Shown piece by piece: positions 1 to 11,184 of a stretch of DNA of 31,279 nt (positions are counted from its first letter, which is position 1; every line of letters starts with the position of its first letter). The notes under the pieces were generated by a model that did no database searches, was not told the DNA's origin, and worked only from the letters and a program-made list of their open reading frames with translations. Source of the DNA: Ophiothrix spiculata (taxonomy: Eukaryota > Echinodermata > Ophiuroidea > Amphilepidida > Ophiotrichidae); the NCBI GenBank assembly GCA_000969725.1, contig JXSR01S065334.1, one strand, 5' to 3'. The translations under genes were made by a program, and so were the position numbers.

Positions 1-832
1 CAAACAATAGAACGAAGTAAGTCAAATGTTAAAACGTTGATAAGCAGTTTCAAAAGATGTCAGGTTTGCTGTATTTTTTCTTACGTACATGTGGCAACAC
101 GCAGCAAAAATATAAAATAGCAATGCAAATTATTATAGAGATACGAAAAAAGATAGCACGATTGTACCTAATGATTTAACAATTATTCCAATAAGCACTT
201 GTTTAAGGACAGGTAGCTTATTAATTCAAAAATCAATAGTACCTAGTATTTACAACTTCTTTAGACGATGTAACACTCTATATTTACTCAAAAATATCCT
301 AGAAGTATGTCACTGCTGAACCCAACTGACGACGACTTTTTTGCTGGACGTGCATAAAAATCATTTCAATCAGTTGGACTGGCAAATTGAATAAATATTT
401 ATACAAGTATAAGTACAACTGACAGGTTTATCAAACTTTGTTTGCATCGTTTTTATAATTAAAAAATATGATGCAGTAAAATTACGTTTGACCTGATTTT
501 TACGTCAAGAAAATCAAGCTCCAGAATGTGGTCAAATGCTGATATGATACTGTTTACATTACATTGTAAATAAAGCATTCAATAATTTATGGTGGAATTA
601 TGTGTTGGCATTAAGAAATGCATGGTGGCATCGTGCTTTGGTCTCGGGGGTCTCTATAGACATACTAAACGGCAACCATCAGACTTGAACGTATTATGAA
701 TACCCATACACCATTTTACTAGAAATTCAACCATCAGTTTATTATATTAAATCCTGTAAATCTGTAGTTTTGAAACATTCAATAATTGTGTATTTAAGGT
801 CCAATATTGAATTTCTGTTGTGAAAGATCATA

Positions 833-1374
833 CACAGTTGCTCATAAAGCTGGAATAAAAATATTTTTACCACCTTTTTATGTAAAGGTCAATTTATGAT
901 GAAAATATCTGGAAACTTATGTTGCTTTTGGCTAGATTTGATAGGTTATCTTGTTGGGTTGGTGTGAAAGGGAACTCCGAATGCGATCAACTTTCACATG
1001 TACTGGTAAGGGGGCAACAACAAAGATGGGTTTAAAAGGTTTTGGTCAAATTAAAAATGTCATATACCGCCAGGGACCATTCCACTTTCACTACAACTTC
1101 ACTATTTTTGTAAATTGAGGGGCGTTGAAAGATCATTTAGAGTTTTGCTTCCAAGCATTCTCTTGGCGCAGTCAAGCGTGACCAAGACATTCAATCACCT
1201 GCTTATCTTTCTGCCACAGATAAACATTCCATATGACCACTCAACTTGAGTAGAGAAGTGACCTTGACCAAGGCGGGGTCAAATCAAATTTGACCTTACA
1301 ATTTTTCATCATAACTTGACCTTTACATAAAAAAGTGGAAACATATTTTTATTCCAACTTTATGAGCAACCGTG
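833..1374. mobile_element. Tc1/mariner-type MITE (542 bp) inserted in the tandem array
   Basis: The ends are imperfect inverted repeats of about 70 bases. The left begins CACAGTTGCTCATAAAG and the right, reverse-complemented, begins CACGGTTGCTCATAAAG; both continue through a GGAATAAAAATAT motif and TTTATGTAAAGGTCAA. TA flanks both sides (831-832 and 1375-1376). The homologous place in copy C (GATCATACTGCC near 2644) has a single TA and no insert, so it acts as an empty site. No transposase ORF is present. Confidence 0.88.
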
Positions 1375-2745
1375 TACTGCATTTCGTTACCGTTTGAATG
1401 CAAATAACATGAAATAATCTGTTAATCATAATAGCTAGCACGTGTCTTTAAAAAAAAGGTGTACGTATAAATGACAAACAAACAACAAACAAATAAAACA
1501 AACAATAGATCAAAGTAAGTCAAATGTTTAAGAAGGTGATAAGAAATTTCAACAGATGTCGAATTTGCTTTATTTTTTATTTTGTAAATGTGATATAGCA
1601 ACACGCTGCAAAAATATAAACTAGCAATGCAAATTATTATAGAGATAAGAAAAAAGATAGCATGATTAATGCCTAATGATTTATCAATTATTCCAATCAG
1701 CACTTGTTTAAGAATGCCTCTGTCAAAGGACACGTAGCTTATTAATTCAATATTCGCTAGTACCTAGTATTTACAACTTCTTTAGACGATGTAAGACTCT
1801 ATTCACTCAAAAGTTTCCTATAAGTATGTCACTGCTGAACCCATTTGACGACGACTTTTTTGCTGGACGTGCAAATAATTTCAATCAGCTCAACTGCCTT
1901 AAATCATTTCAGCTTACCTTGGACATCGTATTCATTTCGCGTGATCTTTGAGTAACATTGACAGAATACAGTTAATCCTAATCACACTATGTACAGTGAT
2001 ATATACAAACTAATAAGAAAAGTAATCACAATTGAAACATATTCTTATAAATATATTCGACCTTTAACCATATGCATTTTATATAAGAATTACACCCCTC
2101 GTCTCTAATCCCTTCGGTGCGTAATTATTATTTCATTATGTGGTATTAATAGCAAAACTGGGAAGGATTTTGCATAGCATGGGCAAATTGAATAAATATT
2201 TACACAAGTATAAGTACAACTGATAGGTTTATCAAACTTTGTTTGCGTCGTTGTTATATAAAAAATATGATGCAGTTAATTACGTTTGACCTGATTTTTA
2301 CGTCAAGAAAATCAAGCTTTAGATTTTGGTCAAATGCTGATATGATAGAAAAAGATACTGTTTACATTACATTGTAAATAAAGCATTAAATAATTTATGG
2401 TGGAATTATGTGTTGGCATTATGAAATATGGTGGCATCATGCTTTGGTCTCGGGGGTCTCTATAGACATACTAAATGTAACCACCAGACTTGAACATATT
2501 ATGAATATCCATACATCATTTTACTAGAAATTTAACACATCAGTTCATTTATACTGTTCAGTTAAATTCTGTAATTCTGTACTTTTGAATTGAAACATTC
2601 AATAATTGTTTATTTAAGGTCAGTCCAATATTGTTGTGAAAGATCATACTGCCTTTCGTTACCGTTTGTATGCAAATAACATGAAATAATCTGTTAATCA
2701 TATAGCTAGCACGTGTCTTTAAAGAAAGAGGTGTTCGGATAAATG

Positions 2746-2780
2746 ACAAACAAACAAACAAACAAACAAACAAAACAAAC
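2746..2780. repeat. (CAAA)n microsatellite inside the tandem unit
   Basis: About eight CAAA repeats in copy C; copy B has a shorter, more degenerate run near 1476-1503. Length variation between units is visible directly. Confidence 0.85.
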
Positions 2781-3895
2781 AATAGAACGAAGTAAGTCAA
2801 ATGTTTAACAAGGTGATAAGAAATTTCAAAAGATGTCAAAATTTGCTTTATTTTTTTCTTGTGTACATATGATATAGCAACACGCTGCAAAAAATATAAA
2901 CTAGGAATGCAAATTATTATAGAGATAAGAAAAAGATAGCATGATTGTGCCTAATGATTTATCAATTATTCCAATCAGCAAGATTGTGTAAAAATGCCTC
3001 TGTCATAGGACAGGTAGCTTATTAATTCAATAATCAATATAGTGCCTAGTATTTACAACTTCTTTAGACGATGTAAGGCTATATAGTAAAAGAAAATCCT
3101 GTAAGTATGTCACTGCTGAACCCAACTGACGACGACTATTTTGCTGGACGTGCATATCATTTCAATCAGTTTGACTGCCTTGACTCTTTTCAGCTTACCT
3201 TGAACATCTTATTCATTTCGCGTGATCATTGAGTAACGTTCAGATTTCTGATCAGTATTGACAGAATACAGTTAATCCTAATCACACTATATAGTGATAT
3301 ATACAAACTAATAAGAAAAGTAATCAAAATTGAAACATATTGTTGTAAATTTTTATATATTCGACCTTTAACCATACACATTTTATATAAGAATTACGTC
3401 ACCCTCGTATCTAATCCCTTCGGTGCGTATTTTCATGATTAGATATTAATATAGCAAAACTGGGACGGATTTTGCAAAGCACGGTCAAATTGAATAAATA
3501 TTTATACAAGTATAAGTACAACTGACAGGTTTATCAAACTTTGTGTGTATCGTTGATATATAATTATGATGCAGTAAATTATGTTTGACCTGATTTTTAC
3601 GTCAAGAAAATCAAGCTTTAGATTTTGGCCAAATGCTGATATGATTATGATGATAGAGATAGATACTGTTTATATTGCATTTTAAATGTTCTTAAAGCAT
3701 TAGATGGTTTATGGTGGCAGTGTGTGGTGGCATCATGTTTTGATCTCAGGGGTCTCTATAGACATACGTAATGGTAACTACCAGACTTGAATAAATTATG
3801 TATTCATACATCATTTTACAAGAAATTCATCACATCAGTTTATTCATACAGTTCTATTCAATTTTGTAATCCTGTACTTTTGAAACAACCAATGG

Positions 3896-4190
3896 TTTAA
3901 TTTTATTTTCTTTCTTTTTATCGAAGAATGCAAACAAACATATATGAACTAAAACTTCCACACCTGTTTCTAAAGGCTCTAACTCTAATATATTTTAACA
4001 AAATCTATATAATTAACTATGCATTGTGTTAAGATTGGAGTTTAAATAGATGTTTGCAGAAAGGGTTTTTTCAACAGAAACACAATCACCTTTGATAAAT
4101 TATTACTTTAAAAAAAATAAACAAATACACATCATGTTTTTATGCCTTTCTTTTTAGTTTTAAACTTTTTTTTTCTAAGTTTCTTCTATT
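3896..4190. other. AT-rich sequence, nothing recognised
   Basis: After the tandem array ends, the sequence is AT-rich with T-runs and no ORF or repeat that I recognise. Confidence 0.6.
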
Positions 4191-4198
4191 CTTATTTA

Positions 4199-4315
4199 AA
4201 ACTGAATTTAAAAATCATCTTGGAGCCCTGTTGAAGATAAGCTTCCTTTAGCTTACTTGGTACCAAGTACCAAGTTGGGTTTCCTTGGCGAAAGCCTAAA
4301 CAAGGTGATTTTTTA
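4199..4315 (+). mobile_element. SINE 3'-tail fragment
   Basis: It matches the tail of the SINE at 19119-19400, including CCCTGTTGAAGATAAGCTTC, TTGGTACCAAG, AAGTTGGGTTTCCTTGG and GAAAGCCTAAACAA. The tRNA-like head is absent here, so this is a 5'-truncated copy. Confidence 0.75.
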
Positions 4316-6505
4316 AATCTATACTTTCGTGAAAATTCAAAATGTTTGATTGTTAGGTGTGTTTTTTTCCGTCTTTTGTTTGCTGTCACTTCAAATTATA
4401 TTGTTTTGTTTCTTACATTTTCGTGTATGCTGCGCACTATTTTCGTGCATTTTTATCATATACGATACTGCTTAAATTTATCATATGCTTAGATTTAAAC
4501 TACGTTGCCCTATTTGTGTAAGGTAAATAATTATTTGTGAGCTTCCCATCATTTTACACAATACTAAATGTTCACGATGAGCTGGGATTCTCTTCTTTCT
4601 TAAGACGCAGCTTAATAATATGATATCGAGAGATCAATATAACCCTCGAAACTCAATGTATGTTGTATATTACAATAAATGGTATTGATTACTCCTTTTG
4701 GGTGAAAAACCACTTAACATGCCCTCGGTTTTGTAAAACAAGGAAAGGCTTGTGGCAAGAAAAATATCGTCTTTTGTCCCGTTGTTGGTGATGGCGTATT
4801 AGCTGGTTTTAGGATGTGACCATTTTTCCTCAACGATAAAGGCATAACACGTGATGTGCTTGATATATTGTAAACTTTGTTGTATCTGCTCTTTTCAGAG
4901 TTGTTTGTATAGAACAAATAGTCATATTCCCCCTTAAAATAGCCGTCATTTCAAAACTACAAATGCAATCAAGCTGTAGAACACATTTTTGAAAAGAAGT
5001 TTCTTTCTTCTTTCTAGTCATGCATATAGTTTGAATTTTTCTGATTTGTAGTTTTTGGGCAAATTTTACTTTTATGGACCTACCTCTCTACATAAAATAT
5101 GCCATCAATTTTTGGCCCAATTTTGACCAAAAAAAAAAAGGATCCGTATTGACTTCTTAGAGGCTGGATTAGATTCCTACAACACACATTTATTTTAACT
5201 ACATCTATCTTAACACTTACATTAAAGTTGTTTTTACGTTGGTCATTTAGTTTCTGGGCGAATTTGACAATTATATCAGCGAAATTTAATGTTAGTATCT
5301 GCCAAAATCCAAGATGGCTGCCAATTAAATATGCAAATTAGGAATATTTGTGCATTTTTGCTTTGTTTTTATTTTCATTTTAATATTGGGTATCATAAAG
5401 CTTTAGTTTAAAGCCAATATAACACTTTTAGATAAAAAAAACATGATTTTAGTGTACTTCTCATCTAAATGCAACAATTAACCCAAAACTTTACAATATA
5501 GCTAAGTTTTAGGGTAATGTTGAACGAAATGACAATCACACGTATTATTTTCATGATAAATAAAATAATCTTTTGAAAATTTTATTTTTATAACGCACAT
5601 CGATCAGTCTTGTCAACAGGTGATTTAGGGTAGGTTGTGGTGCCAAGAGAGGAAAGACAACTATAGGAAGGGAAAGTAAAAACAAGATATCATGTTTTGC
5701 TTCTAATGGAATTCTTGTGAGGATTGTCATAAGAGATATTAGTAATGTTTCAGAAAACCTAGAACATTTAGGCTATAAGAAAAAAAATCACAGTATACCG
5801 ATTAGTCTATTCAAGTACCGTACATGAGAATTTCATTTCGCCTTTTTTCCCTCCATGGATGTTGCCAATTTGACATTTTCCTTAACTTTTCAAGATTTTA
5901 AAACAGTTGCATGTATGACAAATAATACAATCTTCAGTTTTGAAGAATGAAAAATGTACGATAAGGAATTAAGAACAACATAAAGCCAAATTGGTAATTT
6001 TGTCTAGACGGATGATTGACGATTCGTCATTTACAAAATTGCTTTTAAACCCTCGTCAATAAGTCTTTGAACTGCTGTCCTATCAGCATTTTCTATTTCG
6101 ATAACACGTTTACCTCGCTGGGGGTATGATAATATTGTTTAAATAACTTGCTCGTTTTTGCAATTTATTTTAATCAATAAAACTGTTCACATCAGACACG
6201 TCAGAAGAAACGAAATAATGGATAGCCTTACCATGCATTCTGAAAAGTAAACGTGATTTTACTAAAACCGAAATCTTGAACCAATTTTCGCCAAAGGCAA
6301 CAGTCCGTGACATTTTGTAAAGAACAAGCACCAAAAGTTAATCACTTTGGTTGAAATACTAGTCAATACGATAATGGTTTGAAAGCATGAAAAATAGGTA
6401 TTTCACCATGCAAAAGGTGATGGAAAGTGTGAAATGGAATAAAACACTCCATGGGGTATTTTTTCCGGTTATTTGAGAGTTCAAAATGCTGAAAATGAAA
6501 TCGGA
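4316..6505. other. AT-rich intergenic sequence
   Basis: No gene recognised. A short motif at 5292-5316 (GCCAAAATCCAAGATGGCTG) recurs in part near 15505-15521 (GATGGCTGCCAAAATCC) and is of a kind often seen in dispersed repeats. Small open frames at 4714-5021 and 6363-6684 have no recognisable content. Confidence 0.5.
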
Positions 6506-6507
6506 TT

Positions 6508-6594
6508 GTGCAAATAGTTTTCTCTGGTACGGAACCATAACTTCTTCTGTTTTTCCGCGCCTGCAAATAGTTTTCTCTGGTACGGAATCATAAC
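6508..6594. repeat. Two-copy direct repeat, period about 54 bp
   Basis: TGCAAATAGTTTTCTCTGG plus TACGGAACCATAAC occurs at 6508-6540 and again at 6562-6594 with one substitution, separated by a 21-base spacer containing TTTTTCCGCGCC. Confidence 0.85.
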
Positions 6595-7122
6595 AAAGGG
6601 GTCGTAGTCAAGTAATGAATTGCCTGGTGACCTGTATTGAATATAAAAATATATCGCATTCAGAATAAGCTGAAAAAATAACAAGCAAAGTTATTTGGGT
6701 CAAAAATATATATTGTCAGAAAAAAATCCTCTCTTTTAATTCCTTAGGATATTATTCAGTTTTAAAGGCAGGTGTATAAACTACGAAATATGTTTTTGGA
6801 GCTAAAATCATGAAAGGATTAGCATAATTTTAGCTGAACAATGATTGTAAAAATATTGACTAAGGTATCAAGATGATTGCTTAATATGTTTTTAAATGAG
6901 TCGAATTTCATGGAAATGTATTTCCTTTATCGATGCCTCTTACACTTCTACTTATATCCATTTTTTTCTTCAAAACAATATCATATGTAATGATAGTTCA
7001 TCTCTTACCCACTGCAGTGTTAATTCAGCCTCTTGGTCTTCAGAAAAAAAAATCATACTCCGGAGTTTAGATCACATTCCTCAAATGAAAGATTGAACCT
7101 GTATGATTTGCATATCATGATA
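6595..7122. other. AT-rich intergenic sequence
   Basis: A 66-codon open frame at 6896-7096 has no recognisable content. Nothing else supported. Confidence 0.5.
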
Positions 7123-7126
7123 TTAA

Positions 7127-7581
7127 GGCTGGGGTATCATAGACCTTCACCTAGCATAAACGGTTTTTGTACTCTAACTCTCAAACTAATTGCATTAACC
7201 ATATAAAGGTATTAATTTTTAGATGTGGATTTGTACCCTGAATATATTGGTGATATCGGTTTTTGACCAAATATATTGATTTTGGCAAAAAATGACAAAA
7301 AACGTATATTTTGCCCCCAAAATTTCTGGAAAAAATATAACTAAAATTAGCATTTGTGAAATTTTGAACTCTTTTTGTTTTTTGGAATTTAGAAGTAAAT
7401 GTCTAGGAAGGGTTTTTTCAAATTTTTTGGCATTTAAATAAAAACAAAATAAAAATAAAAAATATGAGAAAACCCTTCCTAGACATTTATTTCTAGATTC
7501 CAAAAAAGCAAATAAGTTTAAAATTTCATGAATGCAAATTTAAGTTAGGCTTTCCAGAAAATTAAGGGGAAAGAAATACGT

Positions 7582-7615
<34 letters not shown>

Positions 7616-7777
7616 TTTTGGCCAAAATCTACATTTTTGGTCAAAAACTGATATCATCATCATGTTCATGATAAAAAGCCGCTTTTAAAAATGTGTACTT
7701 TTATATATATATTTATATAGTTTATGCAATTAGTTTGAGAGTTAACGGTTTATACCATTTGAAGGTCTACCCCAGCC
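7127..7777. mobile_element. Foldback/MITE-like element in TTAA (651 bp)
   Basis: The ends are GGCTGGGGTA and TACCCCAGCC, flanked on both sides by TTAA (7123-7126 and 7778-7781). Further in, ACTCTCAAACTAATTGCAT (left) matches the reverse complement of the right arm, as do TTTTTGACCAAA and the AAACCCTTCCTAGACATTTA block. The two arms together form a long hairpin. TTAA flanks suggest a piggyBac-type target, but because TTAA contains TA a TA-targeting origin is not excluded. No coding capacity. Confidence 0.85.
7583..7614. repeat. Poly-T run (about 30 bases)
   Basis: An uninterrupted T homopolymer within the right arm of the foldback element; its exact length is prone to sequencing error. Confidence 0.9.
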
Positions 7778-7781
7778 TTAA

Positions 7782-8320
7782 TGCACTTAGCGTGAAAAAA
7801 AAGGTTTGCTGCATTAACGACTGATTTAAAATGAACAAATACATATTAACCCTAAGTAAAGCAAACACCAGACCAAGGAATCTTTTCATTTGAGCTTTAC
7901 TATAACCCGGGAGAATTAGATGTTCCTCTTATTATTTGATAAAGAAGTAAGTTCAGTAACTATATGCATCTTGTAAGCCCGGGGTCAACCCATCCAAATA
8001 AACCATACCATTATTGGACAATTTAAACGAAAATCGGTTGCATTTAACAAACAATGGGACCCTGTACTCTGGATCTGTGTTTAAACTGTCTAATAAATTA
8101 TTGTTTGTCCTAATAATTATATAAGTATATAGGGCCTACTCTAAACTAATAGTACTCCTACTAACGCGGCGTAACTATTCAATCATGTACATTCGAAATA
8201 TGTTTTTTTAATTTTACATTATTTCGAAAAGAAAAACAACAACATTTTGTTTGGTATTGTTAACGGTAACGTAAAGCACGCCACATTTCTGTCCCTTCAT
8301 TAATCAGAGAATCGTGGCGC
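7782..8320. other. AT-rich intergenic sequence
   Basis: No gene, repeat or element recognised. Confidence 0.5.
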
Positions 8321-8530
8321 TATTATATATAGATATACGTAAAGCAGGGTAGTTGGGACCATAAGACCAGAAATACATTTTGTATTATAGCTCAACTTCA
8401 TCATTGAATTATATATAGATATACGTAATGTATATATGGTTGGGACTAATTAAAGACTGTATAAATATAACCAGTCATACATTTTGTATTATGTATGGTC
8501 AACATAGCTCAACTTTATCATTGAATAATG
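8321..8530. repeat. Diverged tandem duplication, unit about 85-120 bp
   Basis: Both copies begin TTATATATAGATATACGTAA (about 8322 and 8408), contain GTTGGGAC and ATACATTTTGTATTAT, and end AGCTCAACTT.ATCATTGAAT. The second copy is longer by internal additions. Confidence 0.8.
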
Positions 8531-8701
8531 CTATCCAGACGCAAAAGTTGTCAAGCGAAGATCATTTTATGTATAGTCGAATTATCTGAAGTGAAAAAAG
8601 TGCCTAGTCGAATGAAAACAATAACAGGGCCTAAATATCAGTTTTCTTGGCCCTATCATCTTCCTATATCTAGGCCTATGAAAAGGCGTCTTGATGATAT
8701 T

Positions 8702-9080
8702 CAGGGGCGTAACCAGTAGGGTGTCCCAAGCTGCCCCCGGACTTAAAAAAATCGGGAAGGAGAGCAAACAAATGGGAAGGGAATAAAGGGAGGAAGAAGA
8801 GAAAAAAAGAAGAGAGAAGAAGAAAAGGGGGAAAGAAGAGGGAAAAGGGGAAGGAAAAGAGAAAAGGAAGGAAAAGAAAAGGGAAAGGAGAAAAGAAAAA
8901 TGAAAGAAACCAAGTTATTTCATCCAAAAATAGGCGTTTTTTAGCTAAAATAAACAAATTTGTCCAAATAGTTTTGCCCGCGCGCTACGCGCGCGTTAAT
9001 TTATTTTTTCAAAAAGTACACAAATCGGGAAGCCTCTTGAGTCTTGCCCCCCCGGACGGTCAAAGCTGGTTACGCCCCTG
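8702..9080. mobile_element. hAT-like MITE (379 bp) with perfect 8-bp target duplication
   Basis: Terminal inverted repeats are CAGGGGCGTAACCAG and CTGGTTACGCCCCTG. The target duplication is ATGATATT (8694-8701 and 9081-9088), an exact 8-bp match as expected for hAT superfamily insertions. The interior contains a long purine tract and a GC-rich alternating CGCGCG stretch near 8979-8995. No transposase ORF is seen. Confidence 0.9.
8785..8900 (+). repeat. 116-bp uninterrupted homopurine tract
   Basis: Every base on the + strand is A or G from 8785 to 8900, built from GGAAA, GAAGA and AGGGG blocks. The tract lies inside the hAT-like element at 8702-9080. Confidence 0.95.
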
Positions 9081-9186
9081 ATGATATTCAGAATCTTTTC
9101 TTATCTATGGAAGTCATCTTGACCTTAGTAAGAATCTTACCTTCTCGTCTTCTATCTTGACAAAAACCCAGTACAATGAAATAAAG

Positions 9187-9310
9187 GTTCGCCGCTAGTC
9201 CGAAATGAAAAAGGGTTCGCTAGTCCGAAAATGAAATACTAGTGATCGCTGGTCAGAAAATGAAATAAGGTTCGCTAGTCCAAAAACGAAATAAGGTTCG
9301 TCCGAAAATG
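9187..9310. repeat. Minisatellite array 1, core CGCTAGTCCGAAAATGAAA
   Basis: About five degenerate copies of a roughly 25-base unit, GGTTCGCTAGTCCGAAAATG followed by AAATA. The same core makes up the array at 29250-29515. Confidence 0.88.
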
Positions 9311-10330
9311 TGAGTGAAAAGTGAGTGAGTGCCATAAGTTGATATTAACTGAATAAGCTCGGACAATATAGGCTCTAATGTAGAGGCGGTCACCACGCCA
9401 ACGGTAAAAAATGAACTTTCCAAGGATGTTTAAAGGAGCGAAACAAATGTGAAACACATTGATTTCCTTGGTATGTTTTGTAGAGCCGCTGTTCTTTTAC
9501 TATGCTCTTACCTTAACAACATTAAAAACAAAAAATCAATTATTCAGGATTTTTTGATAATTTGAGGCCAGAAACAGCAGAAAGTCAAATTTGGCACTTA
9601 CTGCTAATTGGTGGAGACACATGGCTAAATAGAAATATACAACCCCTTGTGACAAATAATACATGCATGGAAATAAAGAAAATTACACTCTGAACACAAC
9701 GCTGAAAGACAAATTGAAAAAAAAAAAATCAAACAGTTTTTGAAATAGGGCCATAGAAATGCCATCTGAGACATCTTATAAAGGTCATCTGAGCATGCTC
9801 AAAGGGACTGTCCAATTATGTGCAATAGGGATAAAAAATATTACCGTGTTCATCATTGTAATTTTAAAATAAATGCATTTAATAGTTATAGTAAATACCA
9901 AGTGTATTACTTTGTTTATAGTTCACACTTTAGCAATAAAATCCAAGTATAATTAAAACCATCCAACTAACCAATAAAAACAGCTAACAAGGCAACATCG
10001 ATGTAGATGATATATGAGTCTCACTTTCATTGAAGGAGTGACAATATTATTACCAAAATGTATCATTCCCCGGGGGTAAGTCTGATTGAATAATGTGTCC
10101 CGCTGCTTTCGATATTGGTCAAAACTTGACGCTATGCGATTTTCAATAATTTTTTTTTAATTAGGCCTACTTCTGTTTTTTCCAATAATCGCGAAAAGAG
10201 TTCATATTTTGGCTATATATAAGTTTATATAGGCCCTATTTGAAAATATTTTGAAAAAACATATACATTTTTTTGACTTGGGCCGAAAATACACTGGACA
10301 GAAAAAGGTGTATCGCTCAACTGATTTTAA
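9311..10330. other. AT-rich intergenic sequence
   Basis: No gene recognised. The small open frame on the minus strand at 9275-9457 overlaps the minisatellite and shows no protein family signal. Confidence 0.5.
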
Positions 10331-10334
10331 TTAA

Positions 10335-10788
10335 GGCTTCTGTCGACAGGCCTTATGTCGACATATATGTCGACATAAAGCATATCTCGACATGTTGACA
10401 ATCTCATTTGTCGACAACACTGGACAAATAAAATTTCATAAAAACTTACGTTTAATTGTCAAGTCATGGCTGTTTATTAGCCATAAAAGCCATTAAACTT
10501 AAAGTGTTGCATAAATGATTAAATACTTTATTAGTTGTTCGTTATTTACAACCGTTTGAATAGTTATTACGATGGTTCAAGTGGTTCACAACAACAAAGT
10601 TACAAAATTTCAACTTTATATAGTACACGGACGGAACAAGCACATTATTATGTAAGGTTATCCAAACAACTTCGTTTTTCCCGCAAAAACAAACTCTTTG
10701 ATATCAACTTTATGTCGACACAAAATTTAATGACAACAAATTAATTATTGTGACATGTCGACATGAAAAATCAGTATCGACAGAAACC
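10335..10788. mobile_element. TTAA-flanked inverted-repeat element dense in TGTCGACA
   Basis: The left end GGCTTCTGTCGAC and right end TATCGACAGAAACC are inverted repeats, each bordered by TTAA (10331-10334 and 10789-10792). Six exact TGTCGACA octamers lie at 10341, 10356, 10368, 10409, 10713 and 10756. Two of them sit in a perfect 26-bp palindrome at 10353-10378. The 69-codon open frame at 10535-10744 has no recognisable domain. Confidence 0.72.
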
Positions 10789-10792
10789 TTAA

Positions 10793-11152
10793 AGGTGCAA
10801 TTCATGATTTTGATGTGACAAAAACCATGCCTCTTTTCCAGCTTAATAAAAAGAAGAGTACACTTTAAATATTTACTGAAAGTTTTCACTTTATTCCGAC
10901 CAATCGTTTCCAAGTTACAATCTTTTTAGTATTTTAAAATATCCTCATAGACTACTGTGTTGTAATTACTGTCGGGGCCCCGACAATAATTAGAAAATGA
11001 CACATTTTCTCACTTTTCTCAAAAACGCAAGCACATATGAAAGAATGGTTTGGGGATCGTAACATATACCAGTTGAGGATCCGGAAAAGCTAAAAAACTC
11101 AATGTTGATAGAGGTGACCTTGAGGGTGAAAAGTGGATCATGAATTGCCCCT
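10793..11152. mobile_element. TTAA-targeting MITE, family copy 1 (360 bp)
   Basis: The ends are AGGTGCAATTCATGATT and, reverse-complemented from the right, AGGGGCAATTCATGATC. TTAA flanks both (10789-10792 and 11153-11156). Inside is a perfect 16-bp palindrome TGTCGGGGCCCCGACA at 10970-10985. Related truncated copies lie at 12166-12345 and near 14902-14985. Confidence 0.82.
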
Positions 11153-11184
11153 TTAATAATTGGTTTCATCGACAGAAACCTTAA

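Larger units (their letters stand above)
1..3895. repeat. Tandem array of a roughly 1.28 kb unit, three copies
   Basis: Matching landmarks recur in the same order. CAAACAATAGA is at 1, 1499 and 2776; TTTAGACGATGTAA near 261, 1782 and 3063; the GGGTCTCTATAGACATA block near 647, 2454 and 3750; and CTTTTGAAAC near 768, 2582 and 3877. B to C spacing is 1277 bases. Copy A lacks about 300 bases present in B (about 1890-2183) and C (about 3175-3483), and it carries a transposon at its end. Copy C stops near 3895. The array is cut by the window start, so the total copy number is unknown. Short ORFs on the minus strand inside units are not conserved as proteins between copies. Confidence 0.92.

Noticed and set aside
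1422-2890. Minus-strand ORFs of 103 and 110 codons with membrane-like stretches
   Set aside because: They lie in two copies of the tandem unit. The hydrophobic runs come from T/A-rich and (CAAA)n sequence, and the frames do not stay parallel between copies, so no conserved protein is implied.
1-3895. CRISPR-like or rDNA array
   Set aside because: Units are about 1.3 kb without short regular repeats and spacers, and no rRNA sequence is recognisable.
8676-8957. Minus-strand ORF with Phe/Leu/Ser/Pro-rich sequence
   Set aside because: It is the translation of the pyrimidine strand of the homopurine tract.
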